DNA of 6,150 bases from Bacillota bacterium. GTDB taxonomy: Bacteria; Bacillota; Clostridia; Lachnospirales; Lachnospiraceae. The notes beneath the pieces are model-generated. The model searched no databases, was not told where the DNA came from, and was given only the letters and a program-made list of their open reading frames with translations. The position numbers and the translations under genes are program-made. Positions 1 through 5,716 of the stretch are shown piece by piece. Location of the stretch: assembly GCA_023460575.1 (NCBI GenBank), contig JAEWPQ010000162.1, positions 1 to 6,150 on the forward strand, given 5' to 3'. The first letter of the stretch is position 1; every line of letters begins with the position of its first letter.

Positions 1-539
1 TACATGAAGATGAAAATCTGCTGCTGCAGTCCATATATGGTAAATATCAGGGACTGTTGCGCCGAATTGCAAAAACACTCAATGTACCGGATCTGGAACT
101 TGATGATGTGGTACAGGAGACATTTATCTCTTACTTTGAAAATTATTCATTAACCTGGACAGATACGCGGAAAAAAAGCATGCTGATTAAGATATTAAAA
201 AGCAAATGCATAGACTCTCTTCGGAAAAATGGTCATTACGAAAAAGTGAGCCTTGATGAAGAGGATGCATCCAATGAGATGGCATTACTTGCCAGGTATG
301 TGGTTACCGATCCGCTGGATGTTATTCTTGGGGAAGAGTCTGTTTTAAAAATTACCAGCGAAATTTCCAATATGAGAGATGAGTGGAAAGAGATGGCCGT
401 ACTGTATTTCCTGGAACAGCTGACGATTCCGGAAATCTGTGAAAGGCTTGAAATTCCGGGAACGGTCTGCCGTTCCCGGATCTATCGGACAAGAGTCTGT
501 TTAAAGAATATTCTCGGTCCTAATTATAATTTGGATTAA
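1..539 (+). CDS. Sigma-70 family RNA polymerase sigma factor (ECF-like), 5'-partial
   Basis: The frame is open from base 3 to the TAA at 537-539, giving 178 visible residues. The internal TTG at 57 is not the true start: the codons before it read ENLLLQSIYGKYQGLL, typical of the start of sigma region 2, so the gene begins upstream of the window. Region 2 continues with the acidic DDVVQETFISYF stretch and a basic segment ending SKCIDSLRKN. A variable acidic linker follows. Region 4 is a helix-turn-helix (EWKEMAVLYFLEQLTIPEICERL, then IPGTVCRSRIYRTR and LKNIL). Such proteins direct RNA polymerase to alternative promoters in the cytoplasm. The target regulon and any anti-sigma partner are not visible. 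In the recognition helix the usual pattern is IPEGTVKSRLYR; here it is IPGTVCRSRIYR, encoded within a perfect DNA inverted repeat. The stop overlaps that of convergent murG. The family call is firm; the subgroup is uncertain. Confidence 0.85.
   Translation, partial: HEDENLLLQSIYGKYQGLLRRIAKTLNVPDLELDDVVQETFISYFENYSLTWTDTRKKSMLIKILKSKCIDSLRKNGHYEKVSLDEEDASNEMALLARYVVTDPLDVILGEESVLKITSEISNMRDEWKEMAVLYFLEQLTIPEICERLEIPGTVCRSRIYRTRVCLKNILGPNYNLD
455..480. repeat. Perfect 11-bp inverted repeat inside the sigma factor gene
   Basis: TCCGGGAACGG (455-465) and CCGTTCCCGGA (470-480) are exact reverse complements separated by the 4-nt loop TCTG. The repeat lies wholly inside the codons for the region 4.2 recognition helix. 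On the + strand no T-run follows. On the - strand, reached by transcription that has passed the murG stop, the hairpin is followed by ATTTC, a weak U-tract, so it might act as a poor terminator for murG. That role is inference. Confidence 0.8.
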
Positions 540-1606
540 TTTTTGGAATTCAGGTTCTCGATCATTTCAATGATTGTATCGACTGCATCGAGGAGTTCGC
601 TGTTTTCCATTTTTGAAAGATAGTTCTGACGGTTTGCAAAGGTATCTGTGATAGCCTGAAGTAAGGTGCTGCCATTTAAGTTTTCTTCTTCCAGAAGATA
701 ACTGAATCCCTGTTTTGAGAAGGATCGGGCATTTAAAATCTGATCACCTCTGCTTGCGGCGGCTGAAAGCGGGATAAGAATATTGAGTTTTCTAAGTGCC
801 AGTATTTCGCAGATAGAGTTGGCACCAGCTCTGGAAATCATTAAATCGGCAGCAGCAAAAAGATGTTTCAAAGGGGCATCTACATATTCGTATTGTACAT
901 AACCACGGAAACCCGTAAGACTTTCATCCAGATTGTCCTTTCCGCAGATATGTATTACCTGGTAATTGTTTAAAAGTTTTGGCAGGATGCCCCTTATGGC
1001 GTTGTTAACTGTAACGGAACCCAGGCTACCGCCGATGATCAGGATGACAGGCTTATTTTCGCTGAGCTTTGCATAATTTAATCCAGTCATACGGTCTCCT
1101 TCTAACAGTTCTTTCCGAATAGGAGAACCAGTCAGTACTGCTTTGTTTTTTGGGAGATAGCTGAGAGTTTCCGGAAAATTACAACAAACACGGGTTGCAG
1201 CAGGAATGCAGATACGGTTGGCGAGGCCGGGAGTCATATCTGATTCGTGTATGATTACCGGAATTTTTAAGTGCTTCGCTGCCAGTACCACAGGAACGGC
1301 CACAAACCCACCTTTGGAAAATACAATATCAGGTTTATAGCGTTTAATGAGTTTCAATGCCTCTCCAAATCCTTTTATTACACGAAAAGGATCAGTAAAA
1401 TTTTTAACGTCAAAATATCTTCGGAATTTACCTGTTGAGATTCCACTGTATGGGATCTGTGCATTTTCAATCAACTTTCGTTCAATTCCCTGATACGAAC
1501 CGATGTAACGAATCTCATAATTTTTTTCTTTTAAAGAAGGAATTAAAGCCAGGTTCGGAGTAACATGACCAGCAGTACCGCCGCCAGTTAAAATTATTTT
1601 TTTCAT
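536..1606 (-). CDS. murG: UDP-GlcNAc:lipid I GlcNAc transferase MurG
   Basis: MurG transfers GlcNAc from UDP-GlcNAc to undecaprenyl-pyrophosphoryl-MurNAc-pentapeptide (lipid I), making lipid II on the cytoplasmic membrane face for peptidoglycan synthesis. The 356-residue product matches the family length. Visible GT-B motifs, counted from the chosen ATG, are the N-terminal glycine loop GGGTAGH (8-14), FSKGGFVAVP (96-105), HESDMTPGLANR (120-131), TGSPIR (159-164), the second glycine loop GGSLGS (192-197), SRAGANSICE (258-267, sugar-nucleotide site with the conserved Glu) and GDQILNA (288-294 or close). The start at 1606 is chosen because GGGAGG sits 10 nt upstream; the longer TTG at 1624 falls inside that ribosome binding site. 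No mur, fts or other division-cluster genes flank it, so this copy is outside a dcw cluster. It is divergent from the 99-residue gene and convergent, with overlapping stops, to the sigma gene. Confidence 0.95.
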   Translation of the reverse strand: MKKIILTGGGTAGHVTPNLALIPSLKEKNYEIRYIGSYQGIERKLIENAQIPYSGISTGKFRRYFDVKNFTDPFRVIKGFGEALKLIKRYKPDIVFSKGGFVAVPVVLAAKHLKIPVIIHESDMTPGLANRICIPAATRVCCNFPETLSYLPKNKAVLTGSPIRKELLEGDRMTGLNYAKLSENKPVILIIGGSLGSVTVNNAIRGILPKLLNNYQVIHICGKDNLDESLTGFRGYVQYEYVDAPLKHLFAAADLMISRAGANSICEILALRKLNILIPLSAAASRGDQILNARSFSKQGFSYLLEEENLNGSTLLQAITDTFANRQNYLSKMENSELLDAVDTIIEMIENLNSKN

Positions 1607-1636
1607 AGAAAAGCTGCCTCCCAAATTCGATATACT

Positions 1637-1667
1637 ATTATAGTAAACGTTAGTGGTAAAAAGTCAA
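1637..1667 (-). promoter_or_regulatory. Candidate murG promoter
   Basis: Read on the - strand, TTGACT (1662-1667) and TATAAT (1637-1642) form a sigma-A-like pair upstream of the murG ribosome binding site. The spacer is 19 nt, longer than the optimal 17, which lowers confidence. The -10 lies inside a 13-bp palindrome, TACTATTATAGTA (1633-1645), which could be an operator or simple coincidence in AT-rich DNA. Confidence 0.5.
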
Positions 1668-1718
1668 CCCCAAAGCGTATGGGAACCAAAGGATAACCAG
1701 CAATAAAGAGGTATAGAT

Positions 1719-2018
1719 GTGGAGCAGAAGAAAGATTCCCCAAATAAGTATTCCATCTATCATTTGTTAAATACTAATCATAATTCAAGAGAAAAACTGG
1801 AAGCCTGTTTACTGGATTATATGCAGAAACACCCGGAATTAACACCGGCTGTGCCAGCTCCTCCGCCGGATGAATTCCAGAAAATTATGACTGAATTTAA
1901 TAAAAGAGGTTCAAAAACCATTGTGAGGAAGCAGCTGAGAGTACTGCATTACTGGAATTCAGTCATTTGCTGCTTACAAAAGTCTGCCTTAATCATTCGA
2001 AGAAGGATTTTGAAATAA
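1719..2018 (+). CDS. Small protein of unknown function, possibly truncated
   Basis: The 99-residue frame starts at a GTG preceded at 7 nt by AAGAGG (1706-1711), a good ribosome binding site, which favours a real gene. I do not recognise a named family. The first ~65 residues are polar, with KYSIYHLLN, a predicted helix (EKLEACLLDYMQKHPEL), a proline stretch PAVPAPPPDEF and a helix QKIMTEFNKRG. The last ~30 residues change character: they are basic and hydrophobic (RKQLRVLHYWNSVICCLQKS, then ALIIRRRILK) and end about where a membrane segment might begin. The layout would fit the cytoplasmic head of a small anti-sigma-like or membrane-anchored protein cut short, but that is inference. Another frame is also open over 1922-2026, so a frameshift cannot be excluded. 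It is divergent from murG and 53 nt upstream of spmB on the same strand; no terminator separates it from spmB. Confidence 0.55.
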   Translation: MEQKKDSPNKYSIYHLLNTNHNSREKLEACLLDYMQKHPELTPAVPAPPPDEFQKIMTEFNKRGSKTIVRKQLRVLHYWNSVICCLQKSALIIRRRILK

Positions 2019-2071
2019 TTCCATAGTATGAAAAGGAAACTGTCGGAATAGATTATAATAATTAACGGATA

Positions 2072-2611
2072 GTGAGTAAAACTATGGGATTTTTATTATT
2101 TCTCTCTGAAGCTGCAGTTCCGCTGATCATTTTTTACATTGTCGGATTTGGCATTTTGTCAAAGCGTCCGGTATTTGATGATTTTTTAAACGGTGCGAAA
2201 GAGGGTATGAAAACCGTTGCGGGCATTATGCCTACATTGATTGGCCTTATGACGGCGGTAGGAGTACTTAGAGCCTCTGGCTTTTTGGATTTTCTGGCAA
2301 AACTGCTTACAAAACCGGCTTCATATTTATATCTTCCGGCACCGGTGGTGCCGGTTATTTTAGTTCGGCTGGTTTCGAATTCAGCGGCCATTGGATTGGT
2401 TTTAGATATTTTTAAAAAATATGGCACCGACACTTATATTGGATTTATGACGTCTGTTCTTATGAGCTGTACGGAGACGCTGTTTTACTGTCTCAGTGTT
2501 TATTTTGGTACTGTGAAAATAAGAAAAACAAGGTACACACTTGCGGGGGCATTGACAGCTACCGCAGCCGGAATTGCTGCCAGCGTATTTCTTAGCCGGA
2601 TTTTGGTATAA
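2072..2611 (+). CDS. spmB: SpmB-like spore maturation membrane protein (nucleoside-recognition/Gate family)
   Basis: This integral membrane protein of 179 residues is about the same length as SpmB proteins (B. subtilis SpmB is near 178). Hydrophobic segments lie at about 6-28, 48-66, 87-113, 120-146 and 156-178. The SpmB-like block is SCTETLFYCLSVYFG (132-146) followed by KIRKTRY. Conserved GAKEGMK (41-47) and VRLVSNSAAIGL (98-109) also fit the Gate domain. In B. subtilis SpmA and SpmB act together in dehydrating the spore core; the transported species is not settled. No spmA-like gene precedes it here, although the two are usually adjacent. The start is uncertain: GTG at 2072 lacks a clear ribosome binding site, while ATG at 2084 has only a weak GTGAG 7 nt upstream and would shorten the protein by four residues. 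Family call is strong; sporulation role is by homology. Confidence 0.85.
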   Translation: MSKTMGFLLFLSEAAVPLIIFYIVGFGILSKRPVFDDFLNGAKEGMKTVAGIMPTLIGLMTAVGVLRASGFLDFLAKLLTKPASYLYLPAPVVPVILVRLVSNSAAIGLVLDIFKKYGTDTYIGFMTSVLMSCTETLFYCLSVYFGTVKIRKTRYTLAGALTATAAGIAASVFLSRILV

Positions 2612-2633
2612 AAGGAAATAAATCATTTTGATT

Positions 2634-2653
2634 TAAGAATTTCATAAGAATTC
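2634..2653. repeat. Short direct repeat upstream of the marR promoter
   Basis: TAAGAATT occurs at 2634-2641 and again at 2645-2652, starting 11 nt apart, about one helical turn, just upstream of the -35 box at 2660. It could be a regulator site on one DNA face, or an accident of AT-rich sequence. Confidence 0.35.
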
Positions 2654-2659
2654 AGGTGG

Positions 2660-2688
2660 TTGTCTTCAAATACATAATCATGTATAAT
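2660..2688 (+). promoter_or_regulatory. Sigma-A-type promoter of the marR-gerMN operon
   Basis: TTGTCT (2660-2665) and a perfect TATAAT (2683-2688) are separated by exactly 17 nt. Transcription would begin near 2695, leaving a leader of about 38 nt before the GTG start of marR. No terminator is visible between spmB and this promoter, so read-through from spmB is possible. Confidence 0.8.
2670..2685. promoter_or_regulatory. Candidate MarR-type operator
   Basis: ATACAT (2670-2675), spacer AATC and ATGTAT (2680-2685) form a perfect 16-bp inverted repeat. It fills the second half of the promoter spacer and covers the first three bases of the -10. A dimeric winged-helix protein bound here would block RNA polymerase, so negative autoregulation by the adjacent MarR protein is likely. 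It does not match the TTTGA-type palindrome known for FabT; only one TTTGAT half-site-like stretch exists nearby (2627-2632). Confidence 0.5.
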
Positions 2689-2732
2689 TACGAAGAAGCT
2701 TTTATTGTCATATAGATTTGAAGGGGATAAAC

Positions 2733-3167
2733 GTGGATACTTACGGAACTCTTAACGAAGTACTGGTAAGGCTGTTTCGGGATATAATGGATATCGAACA
2801 GCAGGCTATCATTACACAGGAATTTAATAATATCACCAATAATGATATGCATGTGATTGAGGCGATCGGAGTAGGAGAACCTAAGAATATGTCCGCGATA
2901 GCAAGGGAATTGTCCGTCACGGTGGGGACATTGACTATAGCCATGAACAGTCTTGTTAAAAAAGGTTATGTTACCCGCCAAAGGGGAGAAGAGGACCGGC
3001 GTGTTGTTTATATTTCTCTTTCAGATAAAGGAAAACAAGCCTATGACCATCATGCCACATTTCATCGGGAGATGATAGCCGGAGTGATAGAAGGGTTAAG
3101 TGAGGATGAGGTAGAAGTTTTAATCAAAGCTCTGACCAAACTGAATAAATGGTTTCGGAGCCTTTAA
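2733..3167 (+). CDS. MarR-family winged-helix regulator (FabT-like)
   Basis: The 144-residue protein is a typical one-domain MarR regulator, dimeric and DNA-binding. Visible parts are N-terminal dimerisation helix 1-30, helix NDMHVIEAIG (37-46), helix-turn-helix with NMSAIARELSVTVGTLTIAM (52-71) and SLVKKGYV (73-80), the wing RQRGEEDRRVVYISLSDKGK (82-101), and C-terminal dimer helices including GLSEDEVEVLIKALTKL. The SVTVGTLT recognition helix and EEDRRVV wing resemble the regulators that sit at the head of clostridial fatty-acid synthesis operons (FabT-like); this is recalled resemblance, not a search. No fab genes follow here. GTG at 2733 is chosen because AAGGGG (2721-2726) lies 6 nt upstream; the longer TTG at 2718 would overlap that site. 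A clear promoter and an inverted-repeat operator candidate precede it. The gerMN lipoprotein follows after 27 nt, probably cotranscribed. Confidence 0.88.
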   Translation: MDTYGTLNEVLVRLFRDIMDIEQQAIITQEFNNITNNDMHVIEAIGVGEPKNMSAIARELSVTVGTLTIAMNSLVKKGYVTRQRGEEDRRVVYISLSDKGKQAYDHHATFHREMIAGVIEGLSEDEVEVLIKALTKLNKWFRSL

Positions 3168-3194
3168 CAGAATTAAAGGAGGCAATACGCATTT

Positions 3195-3722
3195 ATGAAA
3201 AAAATCATCTTGTATTTAATGAGCGCAATGTTGATGGTATCCCTGGCGGCCTGTACACCAACTCAGCCGAAGATGGAAACAACACCGCCTGATCCTCAGG
3301 TTATGGCATCAACTGGAGGCGCCAGTGATAAAGTCCCTGATCCTAATGCAGAGCCTATGGAGATTATATCCGTATACAATAAGAATGATAATAAAACCGG
3401 TTTAAATCAGGCTATGGATGCAGTGGATAAGCTCACTGCTGAAGCAATGGTGAGCAAGCTCATTGAGTACGGCGTATTAGAGGAAGGTACCAAGGTTTTG
3501 AAATATGAATCTGCTGATGGAATTGGTACCCTGGATTTGTCTGCAGTGCCCCAGGGCGATGACAAACTTACGGTTGCTGCTATAGGCAACACCTTTATTG
3601 AAAACTTTGAACTGGTTAAATTAAAACTTCTGGTAAACGGTAAAAATTATTCCAGCGGTTCGATCAAACAGGGCGACAACGATTATCTGGAATATGTAAA
3701 GAATTATAAAGAAATCAAATAA
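3195..3722 (+). CDS. GerMN-domain lipoprotein
   Basis: The 175-residue product begins with a short lipoprotein signal: basic MKK, a hydrophobic core and lipobox LAAC, with Cys20 as the predicted lipidation site. It should therefore be exported and anchored on the outer face of the cytoplasmic membrane. Residues 21-55 form a Pro/Thr-rich linker. The remainder, from about MEIISVYNKNDNKTG, contains KLTAEAMVSKLIEYGVLEEG, then TKVLKYE, TLDLSAVPQG and NTFIENFELVKLKLLVNGK. This resembles a single GerMN domain, the fold found in B. subtilis GerM (spore coat/cortex assembly) and other sporulation-linked lipoproteins. Its ligand is unknown. AAAGGAGG (3175-3182) lies 12 nt before the ATG, slightly far, but no alternative start is closer in frame. 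It follows marR by 27 nt and ends at a strong terminator, so it closes the operon. Domain call is from recall of pattern. Confidence 0.75.
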   Translation: MKKIILYLMSAMLMVSLAACTPTQPKMETTPPDPQVMASTGGASDKVPDPNAEPMEIISVYNKNDNKTGLNQAMDAVDKLTAEAMVSKLIEYGVLEEGTKVLKYESADGIGTLDLSAVPQGDDKLTVAAIGNTFIENFELVKLKLLVNGKNYSSGSIKQGDNDYLEYVKNYKEIK

Positions 3723-3726
3723 AAAA

Positions 3727-3770
3727 AGAGGCAAAAGCCATGAATTTTCGGCTTCTGCCTCTTTTTTTTT
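3727..3770. terminator. Bidirectional rho-independent terminator
   Basis: A 13-position stem (3727-3739 with 3750-3762) pairs AGAGGCA with TGCCTCT and AAGCC with GGCTT, with one A-C mismatch and a 10-nt loop. A T-run (3763-3770) follows on the + strand and an A-run (3721-3727) supplies the U-tract on the - strand. It would end the marR-gerMN transcript and the convergent DUF885 transcript. Confidence 0.93.
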
Positions 3771-3775
3771 CTAGT

Positions 3776-5593
3776 TTAACTTCTCAGCTGTTTAGCCAGC
3801 CAGTTGCGGAAAGCCGGCTGGATTACAGAAAAGGGTGCAGGCCCCACATCAAGCAGAAAGGTGTGGAAATCCTTTAAGTTGAAGTTATCCTTTAAGATTC
3901 TCTCTGCAGTGTTGCGCATTTCCATAATCTCGAGATATCCTACATAATACTCCATATAATTGGTTGGATTTTCAACCAGACTGTTAAAGATGGAATCTGT
4001 GATATCTGTATTTTCCACGTTATAAAAGGTACCCAGATATTTAGCGGTCGCTTCCTTATCCCATCCTTCATAGTTGATGCAGATATCAAGGTAGGCGTAG
4101 ATCCCCAGTGTCACTGCTGTATTATGTGCCAGCAGCTTTCCCAGCTCCGGATCCAGTCCGTTGTCTAATGTATATGAATAATACTCCACATAGGTAGCCC
4201 ATCCTTCGGAATAGCTGGAAAAAGACAGTATGCTTCTTAAATCATTTGGCTTTTTGCTTAGGAAATATACATTCTGATATAAATGTCCCGGGTAGCCTTC
4301 ATGAGCCAGGGTTGTAAAAAGGTCTTCGTTTTTAAAACGAGGGTTATTGTTGATGTAAATAACATTATCCTGGTACCGGTCCAAAGGGGGAACCAGGTAA
4401 AATGCCGGGCTTAAGGAAGATTCCAAAGCATCTGGCACATACTTGACTGTGTAGCTGCAGGGTGGAAGTTCTGGAAAATCTGTGGTAATCTGAGACTTCA
4501 GAGATTCCAGTATTTCTTCTGGTTTTGTATACTTGAAAGAGTAATGGTCCAGAGAGTCAATTACTTCAGGATGATCCTTAGTGATCTGTCCCAATGCCCT
4601 AATATCAGAAGTCATCTGCCTTTCAATTGCTTTTTTTAAGCTTTTCACTGAGTCATAGGAGGTTCCGGTATTGGAGTGAACCAGATATTCAAAGTATTCT
4701 TTTCCATCAGGAAACCAGGAAAGGCCTTTGTCATTGGTTCCCGTCCCCATAAGAGACGTAATTCCGCTTATTAAGTTTTTATAGGCAGGAATAAAATGTT
4801 CTTCCAGTACTTTTAAATTTTGTTTTTTATATTCTGCTTTTTCCTCATCAGTTAAATCCGTCAGGGCATCAATCCTTGTATTGAAGGTTTCAGCAAGAAA
4901 GTTGTGATCCGGTTGTATTAAATAAGCCTCGCAGGACTTTAGAACATGATCGGCAGCAGCATCTGACATAAATAGACCAGCAGCAGATTTCTGTTTTTCA
5001 AATTCCAGTATCTGTCCGTAATACTCGTCAATGGTGGACAGCAGTGCGAGATAGTGGTCTGCATCCGCTTTGTTGTAGAACGAATATTCTGCAAAGAGGA
5101 CAGGAAGCTGGGCCTGAATTCCAATTGTGGTGGTCAGCGGCTGGGCGTAGAGTTCCATTCCATCAGAGGTTAATTCGGTATCAATGTAGGAATACAGAAT
5201 CTGGTATGTAAGCCTCTGGTCAGCAGTCAGCTTGCGGGGATTAAATCCTTCCAGCTTTTTCTTTACTTCCTGAAGGTCCTTTGTACCCTGCTTCATCTTA
5301 TTCAGAGAGAAATCACCAAGAGTTAAAGGAACCGTATCAATGCCTCTGGAAGCAGGATCAGCAATGCTGAAATGAAAGCTGATGCCGGAATCGCTGATTT
5401 CATCCCGGAATAAATCGGCAGTAAACTGATCAAATGATTTCTGCATGGATAAATCTTCTGCATGGTATTTTTCAAATAGAGCATCAGAAGGAGTTCCTGT
5501 CTGTCTTGGAGGCGGTGTACAGGCACAAAACAGAGAAGCCGCCAAGACAATAGAAAGGATACGGCGTCCCTGCCTGATAATCATGTTTTTCAT
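3776..5593 (-). CDS. DUF885-family lipoprotein, putative zinc metallopeptidase
   Basis: The 605-residue protein carries the DUF885 signature HEGYPGH (431-437), a variant of the HExxH zinc site with Glu432 as expected catalytic residue. SEGWATYVE (462-470) follows about 30 residues later, where gluzincin-type enzymes place the third zinc ligand. Near the end ENPTNYMEYYVGYLEI (541-556) is also family-like. An N-terminal signal (basic RQGRR, hydrophobic SIVLAASLF) runs into FCAC, so Cys25 is a probable lipidation site, though Phe at -3 and Cys at -2 are atypical for a lipobox. A TPPPR linker follows. The protein should act outside the membrane, probably on peptides; the substrate is unknown. The start is fixed by GGAGGA 7 nt upstream (- strand, 5601-5606). 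Length is normal for the family and no frame damage is seen. It is transcribed alone, convergent with gerMN and divergent from the T-box-metG unit. Confidence 0.85.
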   Translation of the reverse strand: MKNMIIRQGRRILSIVLAASLFCACTPPPRQTGTPSDALFEKYHAEDLSMQKSFDQFTADLFRDEISDSGISFHFSIADPASRGIDTVPLTLGDFSLNKMKQGTKDLQEVKKKLEGFNPRKLTADQRLTYQILYSYIDTELTSDGMELYAQPLTTTIGIQAQLPVLFAEYSFYNKADADHYLALLSTIDEYYGQILEFEKQKSAAGLFMSDAAADHVLKSCEAYLIQPDHNFLAETFNTRIDALTDLTDEEKAEYKKQNLKVLEEHFIPAYKNLISGITSLMGTGTNDKGLSWFPDGKEYFEYLVHSNTGTSYDSVKSLKKAIERQMTSDIRALGQITKDHPEVIDSLDHYSFKYTKPEEILESLKSQITTDFPELPPCSYTVKYVPDALESSLSPAFYLVPPLDRYQDNVIYINNNPRFKNEDLFTTLAHEGYPGHLYQNVYFLSKKPNDLRSILSFSSYSEGWATYVEYYSYTLDNGLDPELGKLLAHNTAVTLGIYAYLDICINYEGWDKEATAKYLGTFYNVENTDITDSIFNSLVENPTNYMEYYVGYLEIMEMRNTAERILKDNFNLKDFHTFLLDVGPAPFSVIQPAFRNWLAKQLRS

Positions 5594-5623
5594 ATTAAGA
5601 TCCTCCGCAATTCACTAATATTA

Positions 5624-5655
5624 TTTATATGTTTATAAGAAAAAAGTAATGACAA
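5624..5655 (-). promoter_or_regulatory. Candidate promoter region of the DUF885 gene
   Basis: On the - strand TTGTCA (5650-5655) is a good -35, but the downstream -10 options are imperfect: CATATA at 18 nt spacing (5626-5631) or TATAAA at 20 nt (5624-5629). A sigma-E-like reading is also possible (TCATTAC, 14 nt, CATATAAAT), which would place the gene under mother-cell control. The sequence alone does not decide between them. Confidence 0.35.
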
Positions 5656-5681
5656 AAGGTCAGATCCTGAAACTTACCTGC

Positions 5682-5710
5682 TTGACAAACGGGTATGAAA
5701 CTATTACACT
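5682..5710 (+). promoter_or_regulatory. Sigma-A-type promoter of the metG T-box transcript
   Basis: A perfect TTGACA (5682-5687) is followed after exactly 17 nt by TACACT (5705-5710), a near-consensus -10. The start would be near 5717, just before the T-box stem I. It is divergent from the DUF885 promoter region, about 30 nt away. Confidence 0.85.
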
Positions 5711-5716
5711 AGGGTT

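Noticed and set aside
57..539. Sigma factor starting at TTG 57.
   Set aside because: The frame is open and homologous-looking upstream to the window edge and there is no ribosome binding site before 57, so the gene is 5'-partial.
1682..1710. GGAACC upstream of the 99-residue gene resembles an ECF sigma -35 box, which would be attractive next to a sigma gene.
   Set aside because: No CGTC/CGTA-like -10 follows at 16-17 nt, and a start there would fall on the ribosome binding site.
2054..2059. A perfect TATAAT just before spmB.
   Set aside because: No recognisable -35 lies 16-18 nt upstream (AAAAGG there), and the resulting leader would be only about 6 nt for the GTG start.
2134..2433. Open frames on the - strand across spmB, and similar antisense frames across marR, gerMN and the DUF885 gene.
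   Set aside because: They lack ribosome binding sites, are low-quality protein sequence and lie fully opposite clear genes, so they are shadows.
2641..2710. Search for a terminator between spmB and marR.
   Set aside because: The inverted repeats present are short, AT-rich and lack a T-run, so no terminator is called.
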